A DNA stretch of 64,000 nucleotides from the NCBI RefSeq assembly GCF_037027445.1, contig NZ_JBANDL010000002.1, positions 3,968,001-4,032,000 on the forward strand. Reading direction: 5' to 3'. The stretch comes from Lysobacter firmicutimachus (lineage in GTDB: Bacteria > Pseudomonadota > Gammaproteobacteria > Xanthomonadales > Xanthomonadaceae). Made by a program: the position numbers and the translations under genes. Under the pieces are notes generated by a model. That model was not told where the DNA came from and did not search any database. It saw nothing but the letters and a program-made list of their open reading frames with translations. Positions 51,806-60,586 of this stretch are shown here, in pieces (the stretch's first letter is position 1; each line of letters starts with the position of its first letter).

Positions 51806-52161
51806 CGGGAAACGACAGCGAAGCAGGTCCGACCGACGAGCGCGGCGGCGAGGGATGTTGGTTCGCGGCCAGCCTGATGTACCAGGCCTGCCATCGGCCG
51901 CCGCGCGAGGACGGGTTGTGGGAGGAGCGGATCGTGCTGATTCGGGCGGGGTCGCAGACGCAGGCGCTGGAGCAAGCCGAGCGGCTGGGCCCGGTGGACG
52001 AGGTCGGTTATGCGACCAGCGAGGGCGAGGTGCAATGGCGGTTCGTACGAGTCGACCGGGTTTGCGCGATCGAGGCCGAGGTGCTGGGTTCCGGCACAGA
52101 GGTGTTTTCGCGATTTCTGAACACCGAAGAGGCGGAGGGCTTGGCGCGGCCACTGAAGTGA
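51802..52161 (+). CDS. DUF4288-family protein
   Basis: A 119-residue protein. CWFAASLMYQACHRPPREDG then WEERIVLIRAGSQTQALEQA, and later WRFVRVDRVCAIEAEVLGSG, is the DUF4288 pattern (W-F-A-A-L, E-x-R-x-VLI-A). Family members are small, soluble and commonly found beside polymorphic-toxin or other defence genes. GC is nearer to host values here, so the low-GC array has ended. Confidence 0.78.
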   Translation: MTGNDSEAGPTDERGGEGCWFAASLMYQACHRPPREDGLWEERIVLIRAGSQTQALEQAERLGPVDEVGYATSEGEVQWRFVRVDRVCAIEAEVLGSGTEVFSRFLNTEEAEGLARPLK

Positions 52162-52330
52162 GCGGGTGGGAACGCCCTCCCCCAGCATTTCGGCCCGAGT
52201 TCGCGGCGAGGCGTCCCGCTTTGCGCCGTTCCTCCCCCTTGGGGACGTCGGGTCTGCTGGGGCAGGAATAACAAGCCCAGGCGGCCGCCCGACGCTGGAT
52301 ATCTGGTGGAGTGGCATCTGGAATCCAGCT

Positions 52331-52360
52331 CTCCTGATTACCCATCTCCTGATTACCCAG
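52331..52360. repeat. Two tandem 15-base repeats
   Basis: CTCCTGATTACCCAT (52331-52345) is followed at once by CTCCTGATTACCCAG. It lies in a 661-base stretch (52162-52822) where no gene can be supported. Confidence 0.6.
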
Positions 52361-52822
52361 GATAATCTACGGTTACCTGCAATGGCGGGCGGCTAGAGTC
52401 GACCATGAATCCGGCAACAATACCCGGCAGGAAACGATCGTACGTCTGAAGACTCCCGAAGGGCAGACTCGCGTGTGCGCACAGGCAACCAACAAGCACT
52501 CCCTTCGACGTCGGATCGTGGATGGCTTCGATACATCGCCCGTAACGAGAGGCAGGTATCGCCCTGCCCGCGTCCTCTACAACTGCATCACGAGCCGCAG
52601 ACGACTTCAAACGCCTTCGCGCGGCATGGTTCAAGCCCGCTTAGTAACGGATCGCGCGACCACGCCTCGCCGCATGCAAGCCAAGTCGCACGACGGCCCG
52701 AAACTCCACCTATAGCACGCAGCTCTCTTTGCGGTGAATGGTGCGGTTCTGTCGACGAGCCGTTGCCGACCGCGATATAGGCAGCGGTATGATCGCGCCA
52801 TCGGCGCCCAACCCACTCATCA

Positions 52823-53434
52823 ATGGCCACCACCGAATCCCATCCCCTCGATCTGCCGCGCCAACATTTGTTCTGGATGCTGCATCTTGCCGGCTGGAGC
52901 GCCTACTTCGGCTTGGGTTACTTGTCGGCCATCGCATACGAAAAGCCGGCAGGCTACTGGGTGGTGCCGCTGACCGCCGCGATTACCGGCGCCGCGGTGA
53001 CATTGGGGCTGCGCTACCTTTTCCATGCCTGCTGGAGCCTGCCGCCAAGAAAGCTGTTGGCCGCGATGACAGTGCCCATCCTGGCCAGTTCCGCTGTCAT
53101 GGATCTAGTGACGCGGAAGGTAATGCTCGAGTTCTGCGCTACCTGCGCACCGACCAATCGCGCCGCCTATATTGCGTACGCATTGAGTTACATCTACGTG
53201 GTCATGGCCTGGGTCGGCCTGTATATCGGCATCAAATACTACCGCCAGCTGCAGGACGAAACCCAGCGCGCACTGGCTGCCCGCAGCATGGCGCATCAGG
53301 CCCAGCTGAAAATGCTTCGCTACCAGCTCAACCCGCATTTCTTGTTCAATACGCTGAATGCGATATCGACTTTGATCCTCGATCGCGACAACCCCACCGC
53401 CAATCGCATGGTACAAGGCCTGTCGGCGTTCCTC
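52823..53434 (+). pseudogene. Truncated LytS/His_kinase-type sensor
   Basis: The first 203 residues match a membrane sensor of the LytS/AlgZ type: four hydrophobic segments, a coiled linker (YYRQLQDETQRALAARSMAH), and the phospho-acceptor box LRYQLNPHFLFNTLNA with His near 172. After LSAFL the frame departs from the family and enters an unrelated sequence, exactly where the opposite gene ends (53433). The ATPase domain and LytTR regulator are missing, so it cannot be a working kinase. Confidence 0.75.
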
Positions 53435-54035
53435 ACGGTGTGTTGCCTTGCGCCGGCGATGCGCCAACCTCCACGAGCGAGGCCCCATCCCATCTGAAGT
53501 CCTTGGAGATCATGCTCATGGCTTCTTCAGGGGCATGTTCCCCGGTCGCTCTCTCTCCGTAACTGACCCAGAATTCGGACGGCCTTTCCGCAACGACATC
53601 GACTTTTTGCACGCTGATCCTATCGCCCAGAAAGACTGCATTCGTGCCCTTGTACCCCTGCGGAGTATTCAACGCCGCAGCGGCGTAGTAGAAGGTGCCG
53701 CTGCCGCCCATGTCCTGCGTCAGCAGGAAAGCCATGTCTTTACGCCCGTCGCCGTCGAGATCGAGTTCTGTTTCGCGACCGATGAAGCGCGTTATCTGTT
53801 TCGAAGCGGCGCCAGGCACGATAGTTCGAACATCGATACCGTCCACGAGCGTGACGGGCTCGCCCTCGACAATGTAAGTCGCATTCCTGGCATCCACGCC
53901 CAGCTTGATGTCCGGCACAGCCCGTGCGGGCGCATGCGATGCCCCATCGACGCGCTCTGTAGAGGATTGCCCCGGGGAGCAGGCCGTCATGCTCATGCAG
54001 ATGACCAGCGGAAAAGCTCTTACTGAAGTACGCAC
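53433..54035 (-). CDS. Lipoprotein with DGDGR-type calcium loop
   Basis: A protein of about 200 residues. From a GTG at 54035 it begins with a short signal, VRTSVRAFPLVICMSMTACS; the lipobox cysteine is in MTAC. The centre has ETELDLDGDGRKDMAFLLTQ and NTPQGYKGTNAVFLGDRISV, as in small EF-like loops of secreted VCBS-like proteins. An upstream ATG at 54092 is possible. Its last codons overlap the kinase truncation point. Function unknown. Confidence 0.66.
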   Translation of the reverse strand: MRTSVRAFPLVICMSMTACSPGQSSTERVDGASHAPARAVPDIKLGVDARNATYIVEGEPVTLVDGIDVRTIVPGAASKQITRFIGRETELDLDGDGRKDMAFLLTQDMGGSGTFYYAAAALNTPQGYKGTNAVFLGDRISVQKVDVVAERPSEFWVSYGERATGEHAPEEAMSMISKDFRWDGASLVEVGASPAQGNTP

Positions 54036-54274
54036 TGGGGGCTCTCTCGGTTGGCAGCGTCGAAAAATACTGGCAGATCCGAACCGGTGCATAGTGAACA
54101 ATGGAAAACTGTGCCGCCCAGGCATTTTTGGTCAGGCCGCCTGTCCATAGAAGGGTGGCGACCTGCAATTTGCTGCGAACCCGAACAACGCATGCCTACC
54201 CACTACCGCCCTGTGCCGGTGCATTCCTTGGTGCTACGATTCCCCTGCATTTTGGAGATTAAGGAGGATTTTCC

Positions 54275-54868
54275 ATGCATTTCACGAAGCATTGGCTGAT
54301 CGCCGGCGGGCTGATCGCGACGCTGCTGGCAGCTCCATCGGCGATCGCCCAAATTCCTGCCGAACTTCTTCAGGGAGGGGGAGGAAGCCAGGGCTCGCTC
54401 TATAGCGACGCATTCTATAAATCGAAAGACGGATATTGGGTATTGATGCGCAGCCGCGAAGACAACGGCCTGCGCTGCTCCGTCAGCTACATCATGCCCG
54501 ACAGCTTGTATGCCATTCATGGCCCCGGAAACGCCGAGGAGACCAAGCGGGGCGCGGGGCAAATCTGGTTCAGCGGCGACAAGATCCGTTCGCCCGCGGC
54601 CACCGAGCAGGTCGAGATCGTCATCAACGCCAGGGGCAAGACCGTCACCTACCCTACCGCGCTCGTCAATATCGTCAAGGATCGCGGGACATTCGTGATG
54701 TTCCTCGACGTCAAGAACTACCTGCGCAAGGTGATCAAGAAGGGCGAGGACACCGACGAGTTCACTGTCCAGCTCGAAGGCAAGGAAGTCTACGCCGTCA
54801 AGCTGCCGCAATTGCAGAAAGCCTATCGGATGCTGGACAAGTGCATGGCCGGCGGCGCCAAGCCGTGA
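54275..54868 (+). CDS. Exported hypothetical protein
   Basis: A 197-residue protein with a clear signal (HWLIAGGLIATLLAAPSAIA) and AGGAGGA before the ATG. The mature part is beta-rich and basic (DGYWVLMRSREDNGLRCSVS, then VEIVINARGKTVTYPTALVN). One C-terminal cysteine pairs possibly with the first. Family not recognised. Confidence 0.75.
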   Translation: MHFTKHWLIAGGLIATLLAAPSAIAQIPAELLQGGGGSQGSLYSDAFYKSKDGYWVLMRSREDNGLRCSVSYIMPDSLYAIHGPGNAEETKRGAGQIWFSGDKIRSPAATEQVEIVINARGKTVTYPTALVNIVKDRGTFVMFLDVKNYLRKVIKKGEDTDEFTVQLEGKEVYAVKLPQLQKAYRMLDKCMAGGAKP

Positions 54869-54927
54869 TCGGACACCGGATGGCGCTGGGCGCCGCGGCC
54901 GGCGCGCCCAGCGCCGGCCGGCGAGCG

Positions 54928-56115
54928 CTAATTCCTCGGCGCGTTGAGCAGGCCCGAACACACATAGGCCCGACCTGGGCCACTACGATTTTCCTCGACC
55001 ACCACGTCGGCCACGCGCATCGCGCCTGAGGCATCGGGCTTCAGCACGAACTGCGCCTGGCAGCTTTCGTACAGTCCCTGGGTCGAAATGTGGTCGCCGC
55101 CGGCGGTGACCAATGCGAAACGGTTGTCGTACTCACGCGCATAGGTCAGATAGCGCATGCCGCCTGCTTCGCTGACCGCCGGCGCCCCCATCGCCGTGAC
55201 CACGTCGCTTTCGTTCTTGCCGAGCCAAACGCTGATCATCGTCTGCTCGGTGGCACTGACGCGGCGCCCGCCACGCAATTTCGCCGCCTCCTGAACGAAC
55301 CGGTTCTCCTCGTCGACCTTCTTGATGCGCGCGCCGACATCGTCGCGCTGCTGCTCCAACAAGGCGATCTGATCCTGCAGCCGCTTCTCGAACGCGGCAG
55401 CCTCTTTCGCCGTCAGTTGACGACCGTTGTTGAGCGCGGGCTTGGGCGCGCCCTTCCAGAAGTGCTCCCAGGTGTAGCTGGCCAGCACGTTCATCGACAG
55501 GCCTTCGGTCGGCAGGAACTCGGCCGTATCGAAACCCAGCTCGCGCATGCTTTGGCGCAAGGCCGTCGGATCCATCTTGCCGTTCGGCATCGCGGCAGCC
55601 TGTTTGGCGTCGCGGATGGCGGCGTCGCTGCAGGCGACCCGATAGACCTTGAGCATCAAATAGTTCGATGCGGACTGCCAACCGCTGCCCGTCAGGGACT
55701 GAATCTCCGGCGAATCCTTCATCCGCTTGTGCCCGCCGACCATGCGGAACTCGGCCGAATCGGCATCGGGCAGGGCCGGGGACGACTGGCCCGCCGGCTT
55801 GCGCGAGGCCTTGCCCACGCCGGCGGCGCCGGGGCATTTGAACTGCAGCACGGTCTCGGTCCAATAAGGCTGCTTGGCCGCCTCATAGACCATCGTCAAT
55901 ACGATTTCCCGGATGCCGCCCGAACCATCGCCGATCCCCGACTTGTCCGTCGAATAATCGTTGACGTAGGTCAGGATGCGGTCGGGCGAGGTTCCGCTCG
56001 CATCGATCACCATCTTGTCGGTCGCCATCGCCGGAGCGGCCGTCGCCCCCAGCATGGCGAACACCGCGACGAGTTTCTTCGCCCTTGTATCGACCTTGCC
56101 CATCGTCAGCGCCAT
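54928..56115 (-). CDS. Exported hypothetical protein with coiled coil
   Basis: A 395-residue protein. Signal LVAVFAMLGATAAPAMA (residues about 15-31). Residues about 230-280 form a coiled coil (KEAAAFEKRLQDQIALLEQQ, then RDDVGARIKKVDEENRFVQE). The C-terminal part shows a SmpA/OmlA-like phrase, VSVWLGK-type SVWLGKNESDVVTAMGAPAV followed by MRYLTYAREY, typical of small lipoprotein-like domains that assist outer-membrane assembly. It has no known family name in my judgement and converges with the gene at 54275. Confidence 0.7.
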   Translation of the reverse strand: MALTMGKVDTRAKKLVAVFAMLGATAAPAMATDKMVIDASGTSPDRILTYVNDYSTDKSGIGDGSGGIREIVLTMVYEAAKQPYWTETVLQFKCPGAAGVGKASRKPAGQSSPALPDADSAEFRMVGGHKRMKDSPEIQSLTGSGWQSASNYLMLKVYRVACSDAAIRDAKQAAAMPNGKMDPTALRQSMRELGFDTAEFLPTEGLSMNVLASYTWEHFWKGAPKPALNNGRQLTAKEAAAFEKRLQDQIALLEQQRDDVGARIKKVDEENRFVQEAAKLRGGRRVSATEQTMISVWLGKNESDVVTAMGAPAVSEAGGMRYLTYAREYDNRFALVTAGGDHISTQGLYESCQAQFVLKPDASGAMRVADVVVEENRSGPGRAYVCSGLLNAPRN

Positions 56116-56290
56116 CCCTGTCTAGACCGCCGATAAATACCTCCTCCCGGCGGCGCTCGTCAAACCCGGCCTGGCTCCGGGGCAACGAAACAAGTTTCCA
56201 ACGGCTACCAGCGTCCGTAGGCACGACCCGGTCACCGCGGGTTCGGCGCCCTCGTCGCTTCAAGGCCTCGGGCAATCTTGCGCGGACGGG

Positions 56291-57095
56291 TCATATCGAG
56301 CCCTTCGAACAGCGCGCGTCGCGGTGGCGAGTGGTTGGGCGAACTCGAAACCAGCGCCAATACAAAGCGTTCTTCGCGCCGTTGTCCTGCTCGATGTTCT
56401 GATGCGCCCTCCACCCAATTTGAAGGGCCGTCCACGGTAAACCATCGACACCTATCCCTCTGTCGCACACCGAGATCGGTTCCTTGCCGGTAGCGATCTC
56501 GATGGCGTTTCCGACGGCGCCGCCGAAGCGCAGGCCCGGTTGCTTCGGCGACGCGAAGATCGGTGGCTTCGGCCGCCCACGTGGGGATGCATAGCCACCA
56601 TCGAGCCCGATTTCACGCAGTTCAAGGTCCCACGCTTTCAAACGCGGCGCCGGCGATACCAACAAGGCGTCGCTGACTTGCCTCGTCCGGCCAGATGTCC
56701 GGCGGCGCCAGTCCTTCGAGAAACAAAGCGGATCGGCGGCCTGGTGCGTCGAAGGCCATCGATTTGTCGAACAGACCGAGCGCCGCCGCGGCCGCTTGCG
56801 CCGTGTATGCGCCAATCAACCTGGACATGCGCAAGCGCGTACACCCCGTGTCGCTGCAGAGCCATCGCCCCCCCTGCTCCGCCCAAGCTTCCTCATTCCT
56901 GCAGTGGTTCGCGTCGCTCGCCGCATCGATCAATGGTGCCGAGTTGGAACCCGGCGCGGGCATGCCGATCGCGATAGGCCTCGTTGAAAAGTCCAGCCGC
57001 AACCCATTGATCCGTAAGCTCCCGAAAACCAATCCGGCGGCCGGCAGCCCGCGGGAAGGTAGAAAACGGAGGCAATTTGGCGGAATTTTCGCCAA
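56291..57095 (-). pseudogene. Possible decayed gene, frame-broken
   Basis: Two minus-strand frames each carry protein-like sequence. From about 57095 to 56622: RLIGAYTAQAAAAALGLFDK, then RSALFLEGLAPPDIWPDEAS. In a second frame, ending near 56291: RLKAWDLELREIGLDGGYAS, then LRFGGAVGNAIEIATGKEPI. They abut near 56640, which suggests a frameshift in one old gene. No family was recognised and GC3 is mixed. The rest of 56116-57203 has no gene. Confidence 0.3.
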
Positions 57096-57134
57096 GCAGG
57101 GCTGTGGATATTGGACCAGCCCGCAAGCCGACGA

Positions 57135-57162
57135 CGAAAAGGCCTAAAACAGGGCCTTTTCG
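57135..57162 (-). terminator. Terminator downstream of tRNA-Lys
   Basis: CGAAAAGGCC (57135-57144) / GGCCTTTTCG (57153-57162), about 40 bases past the 3' end of tRNA-Lys on the minus strand. Confidence 0.7.
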
Positions 57163-57203
57163 TGTCGAGTGTGGCGGACAGACGCGGTTCGACCGCGGGA
57201 GAG

Positions 57204-57279
57204 TGGTGGGTCGTGAAGGATTCGAACCTTCGACCAAAAGATTAAAAGTCTTCTGCTCTACCGACTGAGCTAACGACCC
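57204..57279 (-). tRNA. tRNA-Lys(TTT)
   Basis: Complete cloverleaf on the minus strand: acceptor GGGTCGT, D arm TAGCTCAGTCGGTAGAGCA, anticodon loop with TTT (GACTTTTAATC), T arm GAAGGTTCGAATCCTTC, discriminator A and encoded CCA. It marks the right edge of the accessory region. No integrase gene or repeated tRNA end was seen in the window. Confidence 0.97.
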
Positions 57280-57399
57280 GGAGCTCGATTGCTGACCCCG
57301 ACGCGTGGCCGGGGTCGGTCATTCTAGCAAAACCCTTGCGGCCGAGTCAGCGCCCCCGTTCGCAGCGCGGTTCAGGCGCGGCGAAGCGGGCGGGCCGGC

Positions 57400-58098
57400 T
57401 CAGGCATAGCGGGTCGGGTCGGCCACACCGGCGGCGGCGAAGCCTTCGGCGCGCAGACGGCAGGCGTCGCAGTGGCCGCAGGCGCGGCCGGCGTCGTCGG
57501 CCTTGTAGCAGGACACGGTTTCGGCGAAATCCACGCCCAGGCGCACGCCTTCGCGGACGATATCGGCCTTGCTGAGGAACTGCAGCGGCGCCTGCACGCG
57601 CAGGCCGGCGCCTTCGACCCCGGCCTTGGTCGCCAAGTTGGCCAGGGCCTGGAAGGCCTCGACGAATTCGGGGCGGCAGTCCGGGTAGCCGGAATAGTCG
57701 ACCGCGTTGACGCCGCAGAAGATGTCGTTGGCGCCCAGCACCTCGGCCCAGCCCAGGGCGATCGACAGCATGATGGTGTTGCGCGCCGGCACGTAAGTCA
57801 CCGGGATCGCGTCCTTGGCCGCATCCTGGCCGATGGCGTGGCCGTCGTCGTCCAGCGGCACCGAGATGCTTTCGTCGGTCAGGGCCGAGCCGCCGATGCT
57901 GCGCAGGTCGACCGCCACGGTCTTGTGCGCGACCGCGCCCTGGGCGGCGGCGATGCGCGCGGCGGCGTCGAGTTCGGAGGTGTGGCGCTGGCCGTAGCGC
58001 ACGCTCAGGGCATGCACGGCATAGCCCTGCTCGCGCGCGATCGCGGCGACGACGGCGGAGTCCATGCCTCCGGAAACGAGTACTACGGCTTTTTTCAT
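57400..58098 (-). CDS. queC: 7-cyano-7-deazaguanine synthase QueC
   Basis: A 232-residue ATP-dependent enzyme that makes preQ0 for queuosine tRNA modification. The PP-loop [20 protein letters not shown] at the N terminus, [20 protein letters not shown] near 103-122, and the zinc cysteine cluster [20 protein letters not shown] near the C terminus are diagnostic. The ATG at 58098 is preceded immediately by a GGGATTC heptamer array, so no Shine-Dalgarno is visible. It lies downstream of queE on the same strand. Confidence 0.97.
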   Translation of the reverse strand: MKKAVVLVSGGMDSAVVAAIAREQGYAVHALSVRYGQRHTSELDAAARIAAAQGAVAHKTVAVDLRSIGGSALTDESISVPLDDDGHAIGQDAAKDAIPVTYVPARNTIMLSIALGWAEVLGANDIFCGVNAVDYSGYPDCRPEFVEAFQALANLATKAGVEGAGLRVQAPLQFLSKADIVREGVRLGVDFAETVSCYKADDAGRACGHCDACRLRAEGFAAAGVADPTRYA

Positions 58099-58101
58099 GG
58101 T

Positions 58102-58162
58102 CGGGATTCGGGATTCGGGATTCGGGATTCGGGATTCGGGATTCGGGATTCGGGATTCGGGA
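58102..58162. repeat. Tandem GGGATTC heptamer array (about 8.7 copies)
   Basis: CGGGATT is repeated without change about 8.7 times, ending three bases before the queC ATG. Perfect identity suggests recent slippage, and copy number probably varies between strains. The same unit is seen near 18.85 and 58.4 kb. Confidence 0.95.
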
Positions 58163-58189
58163 AAAGGCTAAAACGCCGGCCCTGGTTTT

Positions 58190-58320
58190 GCTCGTCTTTG
58201 CCCGTCGTCCCCGCGCAGGCGGGGTTCCGGGGCTTTACCGCGGCATGGCTTTGAAGTCTCTGGATCGGCTACGCCGAAGTAAAGCGAAGCCTGCCTGCGC
58301 GGGAATGACGAACAAGACCG
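58190..58320. repeat. Intergenic inverted repeat with GCGCAGGCGGG arms
   Basis: CGTCCCCGCGCAGGCGGGGT on the left and CCTGCCTGCGCGGGAATGAC on the right are imperfect reverse copies. Between them lies GGCATGGCTTTGAAGTC and similar. This CCCGCGCAGG family is widespread in xanthomonad intergenic DNA. It gives a spurious minus-strand frame. Confidence 0.6.
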
Positions 58321-58437
58321 CTGCAGGTAGCCAGAACCGCTCGGTCGGAGAACCAACTCAACCGCACCTACCGCTCCGGCAACGGAACGGGACTGCCCAA
58401 AGCGAATCCCGAACCCCCACTCCCGAATCCCAGCCCC

Positions 58438-59118
58438 TCAGCGCCCCGGCTCGTCGTTCCACAGGATCTTGTGCAACTGCAGCTGGAACCGTACCGGCAG
58501 GCGGTCGGCGACGATCCAGTCGGCCAGGTCGCGGGGCTTGATCTGGGTGAAGCTGGGCGAGAACAGCACGTCGCAGACTTCGGTAAGACGGTGCTCGGCG
58601 ACCACCGCCTTGGACCAGTCGTAGTCCTCGCGGCTGCAGATCACGAACTTGACCTGGTCGCGCGCGGTCAGCAGCGGCAGGTTGCTCCACAGATTGCGGT
58701 GGACTTCGGCCGAGCCCGGGGTCTTGATGTCGAGCACGCGCGACACCCGCGCGTCGACCGGGCCGATGTCGATCGCGCCGGAGGTCTCCAGCGACACGTC
58801 GTAGCCGGCGTCGCAGAGTTTTTCCAGCAGGGCGATGCAGCGTTTCTGCGCCAGCGGCTCGCCGCCGGTCACACAGACGTGGCGGGCGCCGTGCTTGGCG
58901 ACCTCGGCCAGGATGGCGTCGAACTCCCACCACTCGCCGCCGTGGAAGGCATAGGCGGTGTCGCAGTACTGGCAGCGCAGCGGGCAGCCGGTCAGGCGCA
59001 CGAACACGGTCGGCCAGCCGATGCTGTTGGATTCGCCCTGCAGCGACAGGAAGATTTCGGTCAGCCGCAGGCGCTCGGACGGCGCGGCGGCCGTCTCGGG
59101 GGTAACGGCGGTGTTCAC
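58438..59118 (-). CDS. queE: 7-carboxy-7-deazaguanine synthase QueE
   Basis: A 226-residue radical-SAM enzyme of the queuosine pathway, acting before QueC. SLQGESNSIGWPTVFVRLTG near 25-44 and the cluster motif CPLRCQYC (C-x3-C-x2-C) near 45-52 are definitive. HVCVTGGEPLAQ is the SAM GGEP motif. The start is a GTG at 59118 (MNTAVTPET), 8 bases after the cpoB stop, so it may be the last gene of the Tol-Pal transcript. TCAGATTTAA-type terminators were not seen. Confidence 0.96.
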   Translation of the reverse strand: MNTAVTPETAAAPSERLRLTEIFLSLQGESNSIGWPTVFVRLTGCPLRCQYCDTAYAFHGGEWWEFDAILAEVAKHGARHVCVTGGEPLAQKRCIALLEKLCDAGYDVSLETSGAIDIGPVDARVSRVLDIKTPGSAEVHRNLWSNLPLLTARDQVKFVICSREDYDWSKAVVAEHRLTEVCDVLFSPSFTQIKPRDLADWIVADRLPVRFQLQLHKILWNDEPGR

Positions 59119-59126
59119 GGTAGGAC

Positions 59127-59930
59127 TCAGTTGCGCAGCCGGCTCAGCTGGATCGCGTTGAGGCGATCGGAGGCCGTGCGGGCGGCGTCGGTGCCGGGAT
59201 AGCGGGCGGCGACGTCGGCGAGCGTACGCTCGGCGGCATCGACCTGTTTCAGGCCGAACTGGGCCAGGCCGATCTTGAGCAGGGCGCCGGCGGCCTTGTC
59301 GTGGGTCGGGTAGCGATCGAGCAGGGCCTGGAACTGCTCCTGCGCGAGCTGGTAGTTCTGGGTCACGTAATAGCTTTCGCCCAGCCAGTACAACGCATTG
59401 GGCGCGTAGGCGCCGCTGGGGAAGTTGCCGAGGAAAGCCTGGAACAGGCGCGCGGACTCGACGTACTGGCCGGCCTTGAGCGCGCCGAAGGCGGTGTCGT
59501 AGGCGCCGCGCTCGTCGCCGCTCTGGGCCAGCAGGCCCGGATCGCCGTGCACGCTCGGCGCGCTGTCCTTCACCGCCGGGGGCGGCGTCGGAGCGGCGGC
59601 CTGCGGCGCGGCCCCGGCCGCCGGCGCCGCACCCGCACCCGCACCGCCTTCGAGGCGGTTGAGGCGGTTGTCGGTGTCCAGGTACTGGGCCTTGCTGGTG
59701 TCCTGCAGCTGCTTGTTGAGCTGCTGCAGTTCCTCGACCTGGGCGCGCAGGGACTGCAGCTCGGTCTTGAGCTGGGTCACCTGGTTGAGCAGATCGAGAT
59801 TGGCCTGGTTGTCGGCGGCGCGCTGCTCGAGGACCGCGACGCGGTCGGCGAGGCTGGCGCGCTGCGCGAACGCGGGCGTGGCGGCCGAAAAGGCCGCCAC
59901 GATCGCCAAGGCTAGTGCGAACTTGCGCAT
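59127..59930 (-). CDS. cpoB: Cell division coordinator CpoB (YbgF)
   Basis: A 267-residue periplasmic protein that binds TolA and coordinates outer-membrane constriction with septal peptidoglycan synthesis. Signal MRKFALALAIVAAFSAATPA; an N-terminal coiled coil (ADRVAVLEQRAADNQANLDL); an Ala/Pro linker; then TPR repeats (AYDTAFGALKAGQYVESARL, YYVTQNYQLAQEQFQALLDR). It lies directly after pal, as expected. Confidence 0.95.
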   Translation of the reverse strand: MRKFALALAIVAAFSAATPAFAQRASLADRVAVLEQRAADNQANLDLLNQVTQLKTELQSLRAQVEELQQLNKQLQDTSKAQYLDTDNRLNRLEGGAGAGAAPAAGAAPQAAAPTPPPAVKDSAPSVHGDPGLLAQSGDERGAYDTAFGALKAGQYVESARLFQAFLGNFPSGAYAPNALYWLGESYYVTQNYQLAQEQFQALLDRYPTHDKAAGALLKIGLAQFGLKQVDAAERTLADVAARYPGTDAARTASDRLNAIQLSRLRN

Positions 59931-59973
59931 CGCTGTGAGCCTCGTGGTTCTGCGTGGACGCTACGGTCGCCGA

Positions 59974-60495
59974 TTACTTGGCGGTGTAGACGATCTCGAC
60001 GCGGCGGTTCTTGGCCCAGCAGTCTTCGTTCGACTCGGTGCAGACCGGGCGCTCTTCGCCGTAGGAGGTCACGGTGATCTGGCTGCCCGAGCCGCCGTTG
60101 GCCTGGATCGCCGAGGACACCGCGTTGCCGCGGCGCTCGCCGAGGCCGAGGTTGTACTCGCGGCTGCCGCGCTCGTCGGCGTTGCCTTCCAGGGTCATGC
60201 GCGAGGACGGACGGTCGCGCAGGTACTTGGCGTGGCAGCCGACGATGTTCTGGAACTCCGGCTTCAGCGCGTCCTGGTCGAGGTCGAAGTACACCACGCG
60301 CTGGCGCAGGCAGGCGTCGGTGTCCAGATCGTTCGGACCGTAGGCGCCGGAAGCGACCGGGCCGGTATCGCTGGGCACGGTGGTCGACGGGCCGGTACCG
60401 GTGTCGGTCGGCGGAACTTCCTTGACCTTCTTCGAGCAAGCGACGGCCGCGGTACACAGCACGGCGGCGAGCAGGAGGCGAGCGGTGTTGTTCAT
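59974..60495 (-). CDS. pal: Peptidoglycan-associated lipoprotein Pal
   Basis: A 173-residue outer-membrane lipoprotein linking to peptidoglycan. Signal LLLAAVLCTAAVACSKK with the lipidated Cys near 20. The OmpA-like domain contains LEGNADERGSREYNLGLGER and TSYGEERPVC, and ends KNRRVEIVYTAK. GAGGAAACC precedes the ATG. It is partner to TolB and TolA in the operon. Confidence 0.97.
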   Translation of the reverse strand: MNNTARLLLAAVLCTAAVACSKKVKEVPPTDTGTGPSTTVPSDTGPVASGAYGPNDLDTDACLRQRVVYFDLDQDALKPEFQNIVGCHAKYLRDRPSSRMTLEGNADERGSREYNLGLGERRGNAVSSAIQANGGSGSQITVTSYGEERPVCTESNEDCWAKNRRVEIVYTAK

Positions 60496-60586
60496 GGGGT
60501 TTCCTCGTCAGATGGAGCTGTGGGGCAGGAGTCGTTCGGGGGTGTGGCGCGATCCGCGCGCGGGGCGTTCCGGCGCGGCCGGCGGG

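Noticed and set aside
52162..52822. Several short frames between the DUF4288 gene and the truncated kinase
   Set aside because: None has a clear start signal, family pattern or consistent codon bias.
57204..57279. tRNA-Lys as an attachment site of an integrative element
   Set aside because: No integrase gene and no second copy of the tRNA 3' end was seen in the window. The idea remains open but is not supported here.
58168..58356. A 62-codon minus-strand frame with SFPRRQASL
   Set aside because: It is the translation of a dispersed GCGCAGGCGGG-type intergenic repeat, a common false gene in xanthomonads.
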